Source: Aureimonas pseudogalii
Lineage (GTDB): Bacteria > Pseudomonadota > Alphaproteobacteria > Rhizobiales > Rhizobiaceae
Direction of reading: 5' to 3'
Assembly (NCBI RefSeq): GCF_014196835.1
Contig: NZ_JACIEK010000001.1
Location: 942,283 to 1,006,282, forward strand
DNA length: 64,000 nt
Part shown: positions 56,915-64,000 of the stretch, piece after piece
Position numbering within the stretch: position 1 is the stretch's first letter
How the letters are laid out: each line of letters starts with the position of its first letter
The notes under the pieces: model-generated
Databases searched by the model: none
Told to the model about the DNA's origin: nothing
The model's input: only the letters and a program-made list of their open reading frames with translations
Translations under genes and position numbers: made by a program

Positions 56915-57092
56915 GTGGTTGGAAGTGGGGCTGCCGCCCCGAACCCCGCCCGAGGGCTGACACCCCCGGACCCCTGCTTCTCTTTGATCGATGATGGGGG
57001 CGGACCAACGGCCCACCCCCGTCATCGAAGGAAGTGAGGGGGTTCCAAGGGCCTCAGGCCCTTGGCGGGGCCGGGGGCAGCGCCCCCGTCTT
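56915..57092. repeat. GC-rich inverted palindromic repeat element
   Basis: About 175 nt made of nested palindromes. The centre is a hairpin whose arms are 56988-57000 (TCGATGATGGGGG) and 57016-57028. On each side lie related but diverged GC-rich stretches in opposite orientation: the left one (56917-56980) reads like the reverse complement of the right one (57031-57088). The right copy contains perfect small stems, CCAAGGGCCT/AGGCCCTTGG (57045-57065) and GGGGGC/GCCCCC (57073-57087). No coding potential is visible. It resembles REP-type doublets of alphaproteobacterial genomes. Confidence 0.7.
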
Positions 57093-57106
57093 CCCAACGC
57101 GCCCAC

Positions 57107-57134
57107 GAAAAAGGGCGGCCCGAGGGCCGCCCTT
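57107..57134 (-). terminator. Rho-independent terminator after the BI-1 gene
   Basis: Stem AAGGGCGGCC (57111-57120) and GGCCGCCCTT (57125-57134) with a four-base loop; on the minus strand it runs into TTTTT. It lies 25 nt past the stop of the BI-1 gene. Confidence 0.88.
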
Positions 57135-57158
57135 CGATCGACTGGCGTGGCAGGTCGC

Positions 57159-57941
57159 TTACGAGTTGCGGTTGCCGAAGAGCTGCAGCAGGAACATGAA
57201 CATGTTGATGAAGTTCAGGTAGAGCGACAGGGCGCCCATGATCGCCTTGCGGCCGGCCACCAGCGTGTCGTCGCCCTCCCAGTACATCTCCTTGATGCGC
57301 TGCGTGTCGTAGGCGGTGAGGCCGGCGAAGACGAGGACGCCGATTACCGACACCGCGAAGGCGAGCGCCGAGGACTGCAGGAAGATGTTGACGATCATCG
57401 CGATGACGATGCCGAACACGCCCATGATCAGGAACGAGCCCATGCCCGACAGATCGCGCTTGGTGGTGTAGCCGAAGAGCGAGAGCGCGCCGAACGAGGC
57501 GGCCGTGATGAAGAAGACCTGGGTGATCGACTGCTGGGTGTAGACGAGGAAGATCGTCGACAGCGATAGGCCGACCATCGCGGCATAGGCCCAGAAGGTC
57601 GCCTGCGCGGCCTGGGTGCTCATGCGATTGATGCGCGCGGCGAGGAAGAACACCATCGCAAGCGGCGCGAACATCAGCACCCATTTGAGCGGCGAGTCGT
57701 AGATCGCCGCGCCGAACTGGGTAACCATCACGCCGCGGATCTGGCCCACCGCGTTGGCGGGATCGCTCGTGGTGGCCAGGGAGTAGACGCCGTAGGCCGA
57801 CGCACCCGTGATGGCGAGACCCGCCGCCATCAGGTTGTAGACCTTCAGCATGTAGGCCCGCAGGCCCTGGTCGATCGCGGCGTCGGTTCGGCTTCCCGCC
57901 ACGGGGACGCTGCGAAGCCCCGCATTCCACTTGTCAGCCAT
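57159..57941 (-). CDS. Bax inhibitor-1/YccA family membrane protein
   Basis: A 260-residue seven-helix membrane protein of the BI-1 family. After a 25-residue polar N-terminus the helices begin with [16 protein letters not shown]. The helix 3 segment [12 protein letters not shown], the acidic pair in [14 protein letters not shown] (the calcium-leak/pH-sensing aspartate region) and the terminal [18 protein letters not shown] are typical. Alphaproteobacterial members are linked to envelope stress and FtsH control. It has its own terminator and stands alone. Confidence 0.93.
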   Translation of the reverse strand: MADKWNAGLRSVPVAGSRTDAAIDQGLRAYMLKVYNLMAAGLAITGASAYGVYSLATTSDPANAVGQIRGVMVTQFGAAIYDSPLKWVLMFAPLAMVFFLAARINRMSTQAAQATFWAYAAMVGLSLSTIFLVYTQQSITQVFFITAASFGALSLFGYTTKRDLSGMGSFLIMGVFGIVIAMIVNIFLQSSALAFAVSVIGVLVFAGLTAYDTQRIKEMYWEGDDTLVAGRKAIMGALSLYLNFINMFMFLLQLFGNRNS

Positions 57942-58279
57942 CGAATTTCCCTTTCTCGGTGTTCCCGCCGGTGTTGGTGAACCCTCGAGCCGGGTTCACG
58001 CATGCCGCTGGCGGAACGCCCAGCAAGCCTTGCCCGAAATATGCGGTTCGCACCCAGCCGCAGCAAGGCCCCCGGCGCCGGCAGACGTCGGAATCACCGT
58101 TCGGGCGATTAAATCTTCGTTATTCGGCCTGGTTGCGCCCAAATCGGGCAGGCGCAGCCCTGCAGGGTCCGGCCCCTTCGCCTCAAGGGTTGCGATGGTT
58201 GACATGCGGCGCGGTCTCGCCGCTATCGCTCGTTGTGAAACGGGCGCCGGCGACGGCCACTGAGCGGAAAGGCGAACCC
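57942..58279. other. Divergent BI-1/epimerase intergenic region
   Basis: About 338 nt between divergently transcribed genes. A lower-GC patch (58105-58130, around GATTAAATCTTCGTTATTC) is a plausible promoter zone. No gene, RNA or clear operator is recognised. Confidence 0.5.
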
Positions 58280-59308
58280 ATGCGGTTTCTGGTGACGGGC
58301 ACGGCGGGCTTCATCGGCTTCCATCTGGCGCGGCGGCTGCTGGCGGAGGGGCACGACGTCACCGGCTTCGACGCGATGACGAGCTACTACGACGTGCGCC
58401 TGAAGGAGGCCCGGCATGCCATCCTCGAACGCTCCGAGCGCTTCACCGCCCACATCGGCCGGCTGGAGGACCGGGACGCGCTCGACCGGGCGGCCGAGGC
58501 GGCGCGGCCCGACATGCTCGTGCATCTCGCGGCGCAGGCCGGCGTGCGCCATTCGATCGACCATCCCCAGACCTATGTCGACGCCAATCTCGTCGGCTCG
58601 TTCAACGTGCTGGAGCTCGCCCGCGCGCTGAAGCCGCGCCATCTGCTGCTGGCCTCCACCAGCTCGGTCTACGGCGCCAACGAGGCCATGCCGTTTCGCG
58701 AGATCGACCGCGCCGACCACCCGGTCTCGCTCTACGCCGCCACGAAAAAGGCGCTGGAGGCGATGTCGCATTCCTACGCCCATCTCTTCGCGGTGCCGAC
58801 GACCTGCTTCCGCTTCTTCACGGTCTACGGGCCATGGGGGCGGCCCGACATGGCGCTGTTCAAGTTCGTCGACGCGATCCGCGCGGGACGCCCGATCGAC
58901 ATCTACGGCGAGGGGCGCATGCAGCGCGACTTCACCTATGTCGACGACCTCGTGGAGGCGATCGTGCGGCTGGCGCACGCCGTGCCCGAGCGCGGCTGCC
59001 CCGTCGCCGCGCCGGAGGGCGTCGCCGACACCCTGTCGCCGGTCGCCCCTTGGCGCGTCGTCAACATCGCGGGCGGCGAGCCGGTGGGCTTGATGCCCTT
59101 CGTCGAGACGATCGAGCGCTGCCTCGGCCTCCCGGCGATCCGCAACATGCTGGCGATGCAGCCGGGAGACGTCGTCTCGACCTTCGCCGACCCGCGCCTT
59201 CTGGAGGCGCTCACCGGCTACCGCCCGGCGACGAGCGTCGAGACCGGCGTCGAGGCCTTCGTGCGCTGGTATCTCGACGTCTACGAGCCGCTGCGCGCCG
59301 CCGCGTGA
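58280..59308 (+). CDS. NAD-dependent sugar-nucleotide epimerase (UDP-glucuronate 4-epimerase-like)
   Basis: A 342-residue extended SDR. NAD motif [11 protein letters not shown] (about 7-17), then [23 protein letters not shown] and the catalytic [27 protein letters not shown] is the segment characteristic of UDP-glucuronate 4-epimerases, which make UDP-galacturonate for polysaccharides or LPS. GGAAAGGCG precedes the ATG at 58280. No other polysaccharide gene is adjacent except the acyltransferase at 60430. Confidence 0.92.
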   Translation: MRFLVTGTAGFIGFHLARRLLAEGHDVTGFDAMTSYYDVRLKEARHAILERSERFTAHIGRLEDRDALDRAAEAARPDMLVHLAAQAGVRHSIDHPQTYVDANLVGSFNVLELARALKPRHLLLASTSSVYGANEAMPFREIDRADHPVSLYAATKKALEAMSHSYAHLFAVPTTCFRFFTVYGPWGRPDMALFKFVDAIRAGRPIDIYGEGRMQRDFTYVDDLVEAIVRLAHAVPERGCPVAAPEGVADTLSPVAPWRVVNIAGGEPVGLMPFVETIERCLGLPAIRNMLAMQPGDVVSTFADPRLLEALTGYRPATSVETGVEAFVRWYLDVYEPLRAAA

Positions 59309-59338
59309 GCGCCGGCGCGCCGCCGGTGCCCTCGTCCG

Positions 59339-60214
59339 TCAGGCCAGCTTCTCGCGCAGGAAGCCGGTGGTGCGCTCCCATGCCAGATCCGAGGCCGCCT
59401 TGTCGTAGCGGGCCGCGGACGTGTCGTTGTTGAAGGCGTGGTTGACGCCGTCATAGACGAAGATGCGGTGCTCGACCTTGGCCGCCTCCAGCGCCGCGCG
59501 ATAGGCGGGCAGGCCGGCATTGATGCGCTCGTCGAGGCCGGCATAGTGCAGCATCACCGCGCCGCGGATGCGCGCGACGTCCTCGGTCTTCGGCTGCCGC
59601 CCGTAATAGGCGATTCCGGCCGCGAGGCGGGGATCGGCCACCGCGAGATCGTTGACCAGCCCGCCGCCCCAGCAGAAGCCGACGGCGCCGACCTTGCCGT
59701 TGACGCCCGAAGCCTTCGCGAGCCAGTCGGCGGTGCCGGTGGCGAGCGCCACGGTGCAGGCGGGATCGAGCCCGCCGATCATCGCGCGCGCCCGGTCCTC
59801 GTCGGCCGGCGTGCCGCCATCGGGAGAGAGGAAGTCGGGCGCGAGCGCCGCGAAGCCGGCCTTCGCCATCCGCCGCGCGACGTCCTCGACATGGGCGTTG
59901 AGACCGCGGTTCTCGTGGATCACCATCACCCCGCCGAGCAGCCCGGCCGCCGCCGCCGGGCGCGCGAGATAGCCCTGCATCGGCGTGCCGCCCGCATCGA
60001 ACGCGGTGCGCCCGGCGGTGACGGACGGATCATCCGGCGCCACCACGGCCGCGGCGGCCCCGGACGCCGCGAGCAGCGGCGCGATGGCGGCCGCCGCCGC
60101 GGCCGAGCCAGCAAGGCCCGTGAGCTTGCCCATGAAGCCGCGCCGGTCGAGCGTCAGATGGGTGTATTCGTCGTAGGCGTCGATCATCGCCTGCGTGATG
60201 CGGGGCTCGGACAT
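59339..60214 (-). CDS. Dienelactone hydrolase family protein, Tat-exported
   Basis: A 291-residue alpha/beta hydrolase. The first 55 residues contain a twin-arginine motif (LDRRGFMGKLTG) and an Ala-rich hydrophobic stretch, so export by Tat is likely. The catalytic triad is of the DLH type: Cys in GAVGFCWGGG, Asp in AGLDERI and His in GVNHAF. VIHENRGLN is the conserved oxyanion-loop segment. The ATG at 60214 gives the full signal; longer frames run into non-family sequence. Esterase or lactonase activity is expected; the substrate is unknown. Confidence 0.9.
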   Translation of the reverse strand: MSEPRITQAMIDAYDEYTHLTLDRRGFMGKLTGLAGSAAAAAAIAPLLAASGAAAAVVAPDDPSVTAGRTAFDAGGTPMQGYLARPAAAAGLLGGVMVIHENRGLNAHVEDVARRMAKAGFAALAPDFLSPDGGTPADEDRARAMIGGLDPACTVALATGTADWLAKASGVNGKVGAVGFCWGGGLVNDLAVADPRLAAGIAYYGRQPKTEDVARIRGAVMLHYAGLDERINAGLPAYRAALEAAKVEHRIFVYDGVNHAFNNDTSAARYDKAASDLAWERTTGFLREKLA

Positions 60215-60429
60215 CGGGTCTCCTCCTCGGGCCGTCGGCCACGGCGCCCATCTTCGCCGTGTCGCGAGCGGGCACAAGCGGGCCGGCCGATCTCCCGCGA
60301 ACGTGACGGCGGGCCGCGGGCCGTGCGGAGCCCCGTTTACCGCAATACGCGGTGGCGTTGGACGACGCTTGGGCAAACCTGCGACAAGACGTCCGGCAGA
60401 AGGCGATCGAAGCGGGGAACGGGCTCGAC

Positions 60430-61458
60430 ATGGGCGAGGCGCGAGCGATGACGGCGGAGCGTTCGGTGGGGCTCGACTGCGGCCGCACCGTGGCGGTGGT
60501 TGCGGTGGTGTTCGTCCACACGCAGGCGAATGTTCCCTTCACCACCGCCTGCGACGTCGCCACGCGGTTCGCCGTGCCGTTCTTCTTCCTTCTGGCCGGC
60601 TTCTTCCTCCGCGTGCCCGCCGGCCCGATCGCGCCCGCGCTGCGGCAGGTCGCCCTGCGCACGCTCGCGCCCTTCGCGCTCTGGCTGGCGATCTACCTCC
60701 TGTGGTTCCAGCCGCCGATGTCGGACTGGCGCTCGCCCATCTTCCTCGTCAAGCTTCTGGTGCAGGGCGGGCCGGCGCACCACCTCTGGTTCCTGCCTTC
60801 GCTCGCCGTGTCTTCGGCCCTGCTCCTCGTGCTGCTGAAGCGCGGCGCCGCGCCGGGCACGGTGGCGGCGATCGCGGCGGGGCTCTACCTCGTCGGACTC
60901 CTGTTCGGCGCCTATCACGACGCCGTCTTCGGCGGCGACTTCTTCTGGAACACGCGCAACGGCCCGTTCTTCGGCTTTCCCTTCATGGCGATCGGCGCGC
61001 TGATCGCGCGCAGCCCGGTGCGGCCGACCCTCGCGGCCTCGCTGGCGATCCTCGTCGCCGGGGCGGCGCTCCATGCCGGCGAGATCGTGACGCTCGACCG
61101 GTTCGGCGTCCGCTTCGAGCACGACCAGCTCCTCGGCACGCTGCCCTATGCGCTCGGCTTCTTCCTGACGGCGATGAACCTGCCGGCGAACGCCGCGACG
61201 TCGGCGCTCGCGCGGCTCGGCCCCTACAGCCTCGGCATCTACTGCGTGCATCTCCTCGCCATCGAGGGCGTGCAGGCCGCGCTCGCCCCCGTTGCGCCGA
61301 CGCCGCCGACCTCGCCCTACCTGGTCGGCCTTCTGGCCGCCGTCCTCTCGATCGGCTTCTGCGCGGTGCTCGTTCAGGTGCCGGCGCTGGCGCCGCTCGT
61401 GCGCACGGGCCGGCGCACGCCGGCGTACGGCAAGGCCACGCTCCGGCCCGCCGGGTAA
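60430..61458 (+). CDS. Acyltransferase 3 family membrane protein
   Basis: A 342-residue polytopic membrane protein of the acyltransferase 3 (OafA/WecH) family. The pattern includes FVHTQANVPF after a first helix, RFAVPFFFLLAGFFL (the R-x-x-VP-F-F motif), HHLWFLPSLAV and the late LGPYSLGIYCVHLL. About ten helices. Members O-acetylate or succinylate surface polysaccharides. Start at 60430 or 60448; the frame from 60352 is unlikely to be used in full. Confidence 0.88.
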   Translation: MGEARAMTAERSVGLDCGRTVAVVAVVFVHTQANVPFTTACDVATRFAVPFFFLLAGFFLRVPAGPIAPALRQVALRTLAPFALWLAIYLLWFQPPMSDWRSPIFLVKLLVQGGPAHHLWFLPSLAVSSALLLVLLKRGAAPGTVAAIAAGLYLVGLLFGAYHDAVFGGDFFWNTRNGPFFGFPFMAIGALIARSPVRPTLAASLAILVAGAALHAGEIVTLDRFGVRFEHDQLLGTLPYALGFFLTAMNLPANAATSALARLGPYSLGIYCVHLLAIEGVQAALAPVAPTPPTSPYLVGLLAAVLSIGFCAVLVQVPALAPLVRTGRRTPAYGKATLRPAG

Positions 61459-61543
61459 GCGGCCCGCCATCAATCGGCTGGATTCGCGCGCCCTGCTGCG
61501 GCAGACCGGTGCTCGGCGGAAGGCCAGCGAAAGGACGGAACAC

Positions 61544-61978
61544 GTGAACCCGGCGTACGATCTCGAACGCTTCGTGACGGCGCAGGACGCGCTCTGGCCG
61601 GCGGTGCAGCGCGAACTCGCCGCCGGCGCCAAGCGGAGCCACTGGATGTGGTTCGTGTTCCCCCAGATCGCCGGCCTCGGGCACAGCGCCACCTCGCGCC
61701 ACTACGCGCTCGCCTCGCTCACCGAGGCGCAGGCCTATCTCGCCGATCCCCTTCTCGGCGCAAGACTGCGCGAGTGCACAGATCTCGTGCTGGCGGTGCA
61801 GGGCCGCTCGGCGCACGCGATCTTCGGCTCGCCCGACGACATGAAGTTCCGCTCCTCGATGACGCTGTTCGCGCAAGCCGCGCCCGGTGAGCGGCGTTTT
61901 GCGGAGGCGATCGAGCGCTTCTTCGCGGGCGTGCCCGACGCAGCGACCCTGCGCCTTCTGGCGGGCGGCGCGGCGTGA
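61544..61978 (+). CDS. DUF1810 family protein
   Basis: A 144-residue soluble protein matching DUF1810 throughout: YDLERFVTAQD, SHWMWFVFPQIAGLGHS, SRHYALASLTEA and IFGSPDDMKFRSSMTLFA. The start is a GTG at 61544, just before the family begins. Its stop overlaps the GTG of the GH3 gene (GTGA), so the two are translationally coupled. Structural relatives suggest a NADAR-like fold, but I would not assign a reaction. Confidence 0.9.
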   Translation: MNPAYDLERFVTAQDALWPAVQRELAAGAKRSHWMWFVFPQIAGLGHSATSRHYALASLTEAQAYLADPLLGARLRECTDLVLAVQGRSAHAIFGSPDDMKFRSSMTLFAQAAPGERRFAEAIERFFAGVPDAATLRLLAGGAA

Positions 61979-64000
61979 GCCGCATCGACGAGCTTCTGGC
62001 GGCGATGACGCCCGAGGAGAAGATCGGGCAGTTGGTGATGCGCGCCGCCGGCTTCTCGGTCACCGGGCCGGTGCTCGGGGGAGACGCGACCGACGACGTG
62101 CGGGCGGGGCGAACGGGCAGCCTTCTCAACGTCTTCGGGCCCGAGGCGACGCGCGCCATCCAGCGAGTCGCGGTGGAGGAATCGCGCCTGCGCATCCCGC
62201 TGCTGCTGGGCTTCGACGTGGTGCACGGGCACCGCACGGTCTTTCCGCTGCCGATCGCCGAGGCCGGCGCCTTCGACCCCGATCTCTGGGAGCGCACGGC
62301 GCGCGCGAGCGCCGTGGAGGCGGCGAAGGACGGCGTCAAGCTCGTCTTCGCGCCGATGATCGACATTGCCCGCGACCCGCGCTGGGGGCGGATCGCCGAG
62401 AGCCCCGGCGAGGATCCGCTCATTGCCGCGCTCTTCGCCGAGGCCAAGGTGGCGGGGTTGCAGGGCGACGACCTCGGCCATGAGACCGCGGTGGCGGCCA
62501 CCGCCAAGCATTTCGTCGCCTATGGCGCGGCGGAGGCGGGGCGCGACTACGCCACGACCGATCTCTCCGAGCGCACGCTGCACGAGACCTACCTGCCGCC
62601 CTTCGAGGCGGCCGTGCAGTCCGGCGTCGCGGCGGTCATGCCGGCCTTCTCCGATCTCGCGGGCGTGCCGATGACGGCGAACCGCCGGCTGCTGCAAGAC
62701 TGGCTGCGCGGCACCGCGGGGTTCGAGGGGGTCGTCGTCAGCGACTATCATGCGCTCGCCGAGCTGATCGCGCACGGCGTCGCGGCCGACGCGGTGGAGG
62801 CCGCCGCGCTGGCGATGCGGGCCGGCGTCGACATCGACATGATGAGCGAGGTCTATCGCGAGGGGCTGGCGCCCGCGCTGGCGCGCGGCCTCGTGGAGAT
62901 CGAGGCGGTGGACGCCGCCGTGCGGCGCGTGCTGGCGCTGAAGGAGCGGCTCGCGCTGTTCGAGCGGCCCTACGGCCCGGACGCGGCCCCCGAGGCCGAG
63001 GCGCTGGAAGAGCGCCGCGCCGCCCGCCGGCTGGCGCGCGAGGCCGCCGCCCGCTCGATCGTTCTGCTGACCAACCGTAACGCCACGCTGCCGCTGCCGC
63101 AAACGCCCCAGCGCATCGCGGTGGTCGGGCCGCTGGCGGATGCGCGCGCCGACATGCTCGGCTGCTGGTCGGGCGCGGGCGAGGCGCGCGACGCCGTCAG
63201 CGTCTTCGAGGGGCTGGCCGCCGCTCGGCCCGACTGCGACTGGCGCCTCGCACCCGGCATCGGCATCCGCGACGGCGACGATTCGCGCGTCGAGGCCGCG
63301 CTCGGGGTGGCAGCCGCGGCCGATCTGGTGATCCTGTGTCTGGGCGAAGCCAGCGACATGAGCGGCGAGGCCGCCAGCCGCAGCGATCTCGCCCTACCCG
63401 GCCTGCAGCAGGACTTCGCAGATCGCGTACTGGCGCTCGGCCGGCCGGTCGTGGCGGTGCTCTCGGGCGGCCGGCCGCTCGCGGTGCAGGGGCTCGCGGA
63501 GGGGGCCGAAGCCCTCCTCGCCACCTGGTTTCTCGGCCACGAGGCCGGCAACGCGCTGGCGGACGTCCTCACCGGCCGCACGGGGCCGAGCGCGCGCCTG
63601 CCCGTCACCTGGCCGCGCTCGGTGGGGCAGGTGCCCCTCCACTACGACGCGCGACCCTCCGGGCGCCCGGCCTCGCCCGAGCACTACACGAGCAAATATA
63701 TCGACGGGCCGGTGACGCCGCTCTTTCCCTTCGGCCACGGCCTGACCTACGGCCGCTTCGAGCTGACGGGGCTGCACGCCGATCGGCCGGTCGCCCATTC
63801 CGGCGAGACGGTGGCGGTGACCGCCGAACTCGCCAACACGGGCGATCATTTCGGCGAGGAGACGCTGTTCCTCTTCACGCGACGCCCGGTCTCGGCGGTG
63901 GCCCGGCCGCGGCTGACGCTGAAGGCCTTCGGCCGCCTCGCCCTCGCGCCGGGCGCGCGCGGCCGCCTGACGATGCTGCTGCCGGTGGAGGCGCTGCGCA
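61975..64000 (+). CDS. Glycoside hydrolase family 3 beta-glucosidase, 3' end beyond the window
   Basis: 675 codons are visible, open to the window end. The GH3 N-terminal barrel (about 1-325) has MTPEEKIGQLVM, LLLGFDVVHGHRTVFP, DPRWGRIAESPGEDP, TAKHFVAYG and the nucleophile aspartate in GVVVSDYHA. The C-terminal domain (about 360-560) has RSIVLLTN and PLFPFGHGLTYG, and a fibronectin III-like domain starts at about 595. This architecture is BglX-like, but no signal peptide follows the GTG at 61975, so it may be cytoplasmic. Confidence 0.93.
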   Translation, partial: MSRIDELLAAMTPEEKIGQLVMRAAGFSVTGPVLGGDATDDVRAGRTGSLLNVFGPEATRAIQRVAVEESRLRIPLLLGFDVVHGHRTVFPLPIAEAGAFDPDLWERTARASAVEAAKDGVKLVFAPMIDIARDPRWGRIAESPGEDPLIAALFAEAKVAGLQGDDLGHETAVAATAKHFVAYGAAEAGRDYATTDLSERTLHETYLPPFEAAVQSGVAAVMPAFSDLAGVPMTANRRLLQDWLRGTAGFEGVVVSDYHALAELIAHGVAADAVEAAALAMRAGVDIDMMSEVYREGLAPALARGLVEIEAVDAAVRRVLALKERLALFERPYGPDAAPEAEALEERRAARRLAREAAARSIVLLTNRNATLPLPQTPQRIAVVGPLADARADMLGCWSGAGEARDAVSVFEGLAAARPDCDWRLAPGIGIRDGDDSRVEAALGVAAAADLVILCLGEASDMSGEAASRSDLALPGLQQDFADRVLALGRPVVAVLSGGRPLAVQGLAEGAEALLATWFLGHEAGNALADVLTGRTGPSARLPVTWPRSVGQVPLHYDARPSGRPASPEHYTSKYIDGPVTPLFPFGHGLTYGRFELTGLHADRPVAHSGETVAVTAELANTGDHFGEETLFLFTRRPVSAVARPRLTLKAFGRLALAPGARGRLTMLLPVEALR

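Overview
GC-rich (roughly 70%) chromosomal DNA with dense, alternating-strand gene blocks and frequent ATGA/GTGA start-stop overlaps. The gene content points to an alphaproteobacterium, most likely a Hyphomicrobiales/Aurantimonas-like genus: HWE-family histidine kinases, a LOV kinase, a non-cyanobacterial KaiC, a DUF1127 protein and an oxyR-katA divergon. The placement is inferred from gene content only. I saw no rRNA, tRNA, CRISPR array or intact insertion sequence.

Layout. 1-324: decayed C-terminus of a D12-class DNA adenine methyltransferase. 325-10217: a type II secretion locus. gspL-gspM-gspC lie on the minus strand. On the plus strand are gspF-H-I-J, then gspD-K-G and a prepilin peptidase (gspO). 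The assembly ATPase gspE, normally next to gspF, survives only as a 135-codon remnant with a Walker A motif joined directly to a late motif. 10228-13291: a membrane protein and a two-HKD phospholipase D. 13307-16264: a kaiC / HWE histidine kinase / response-regulator operon without kaiB. It diverges from a periplasmic aldehyde oxidoreductase operon, paoABC (16643-20443). 20499-23859: tautomerase, cyclophilin-like protein, SDR with a divergent LysR regulator, and a cupin. 24200-26873: zwf, a truncated MGH1-like glycosidase and a DedA protein. 26940-30320: a LOV-HWE kinase and a chemoreceptor. 30721-36209: guaA, an esterase-like exported protein, and the overlapping rsmB-tspO-nucleosidase operon. 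36371-38914: katA and oxyR. 38994-42801: two Gfo/Idh/MocA oxidoreductases and guaB. 42923-51734: a Tat-exported metallo-hydrolase, a DHA2 transporter, an SDR, rsmE, gshA, DUF937, a CorC-type protein and DUF1127. 51908-56839: LysR, xseA, a second DHA2 transporter and a GNAT. 56840-59308: a GC-rich palindromic repeat element, a BI-1 protein and a sugar-nucleotide epimerase. 59339-64000: dienelactone hydrolase, acyltransferase, DUF1810 and a GH3 glycosidase cut by the window end.

Themes. Signal transduction is prominent: two HWE kinases (one with a LOV photosensor), a KaiC-type ATPase and a chemoreceptor. Redox and aldehyde defence is also prominent: paoABC, katA/oxyR, gshA, zwf. Three genes are visibly broken (DNA methylase relic, gspE remnant, truncated glycosidase), so the window is undergoing gene decay. 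The most unusual loci are the kaiC operon, whose first ATPase domain appears to lack its catalytic glutamate pair, and the gspE-less type II secretion locus.
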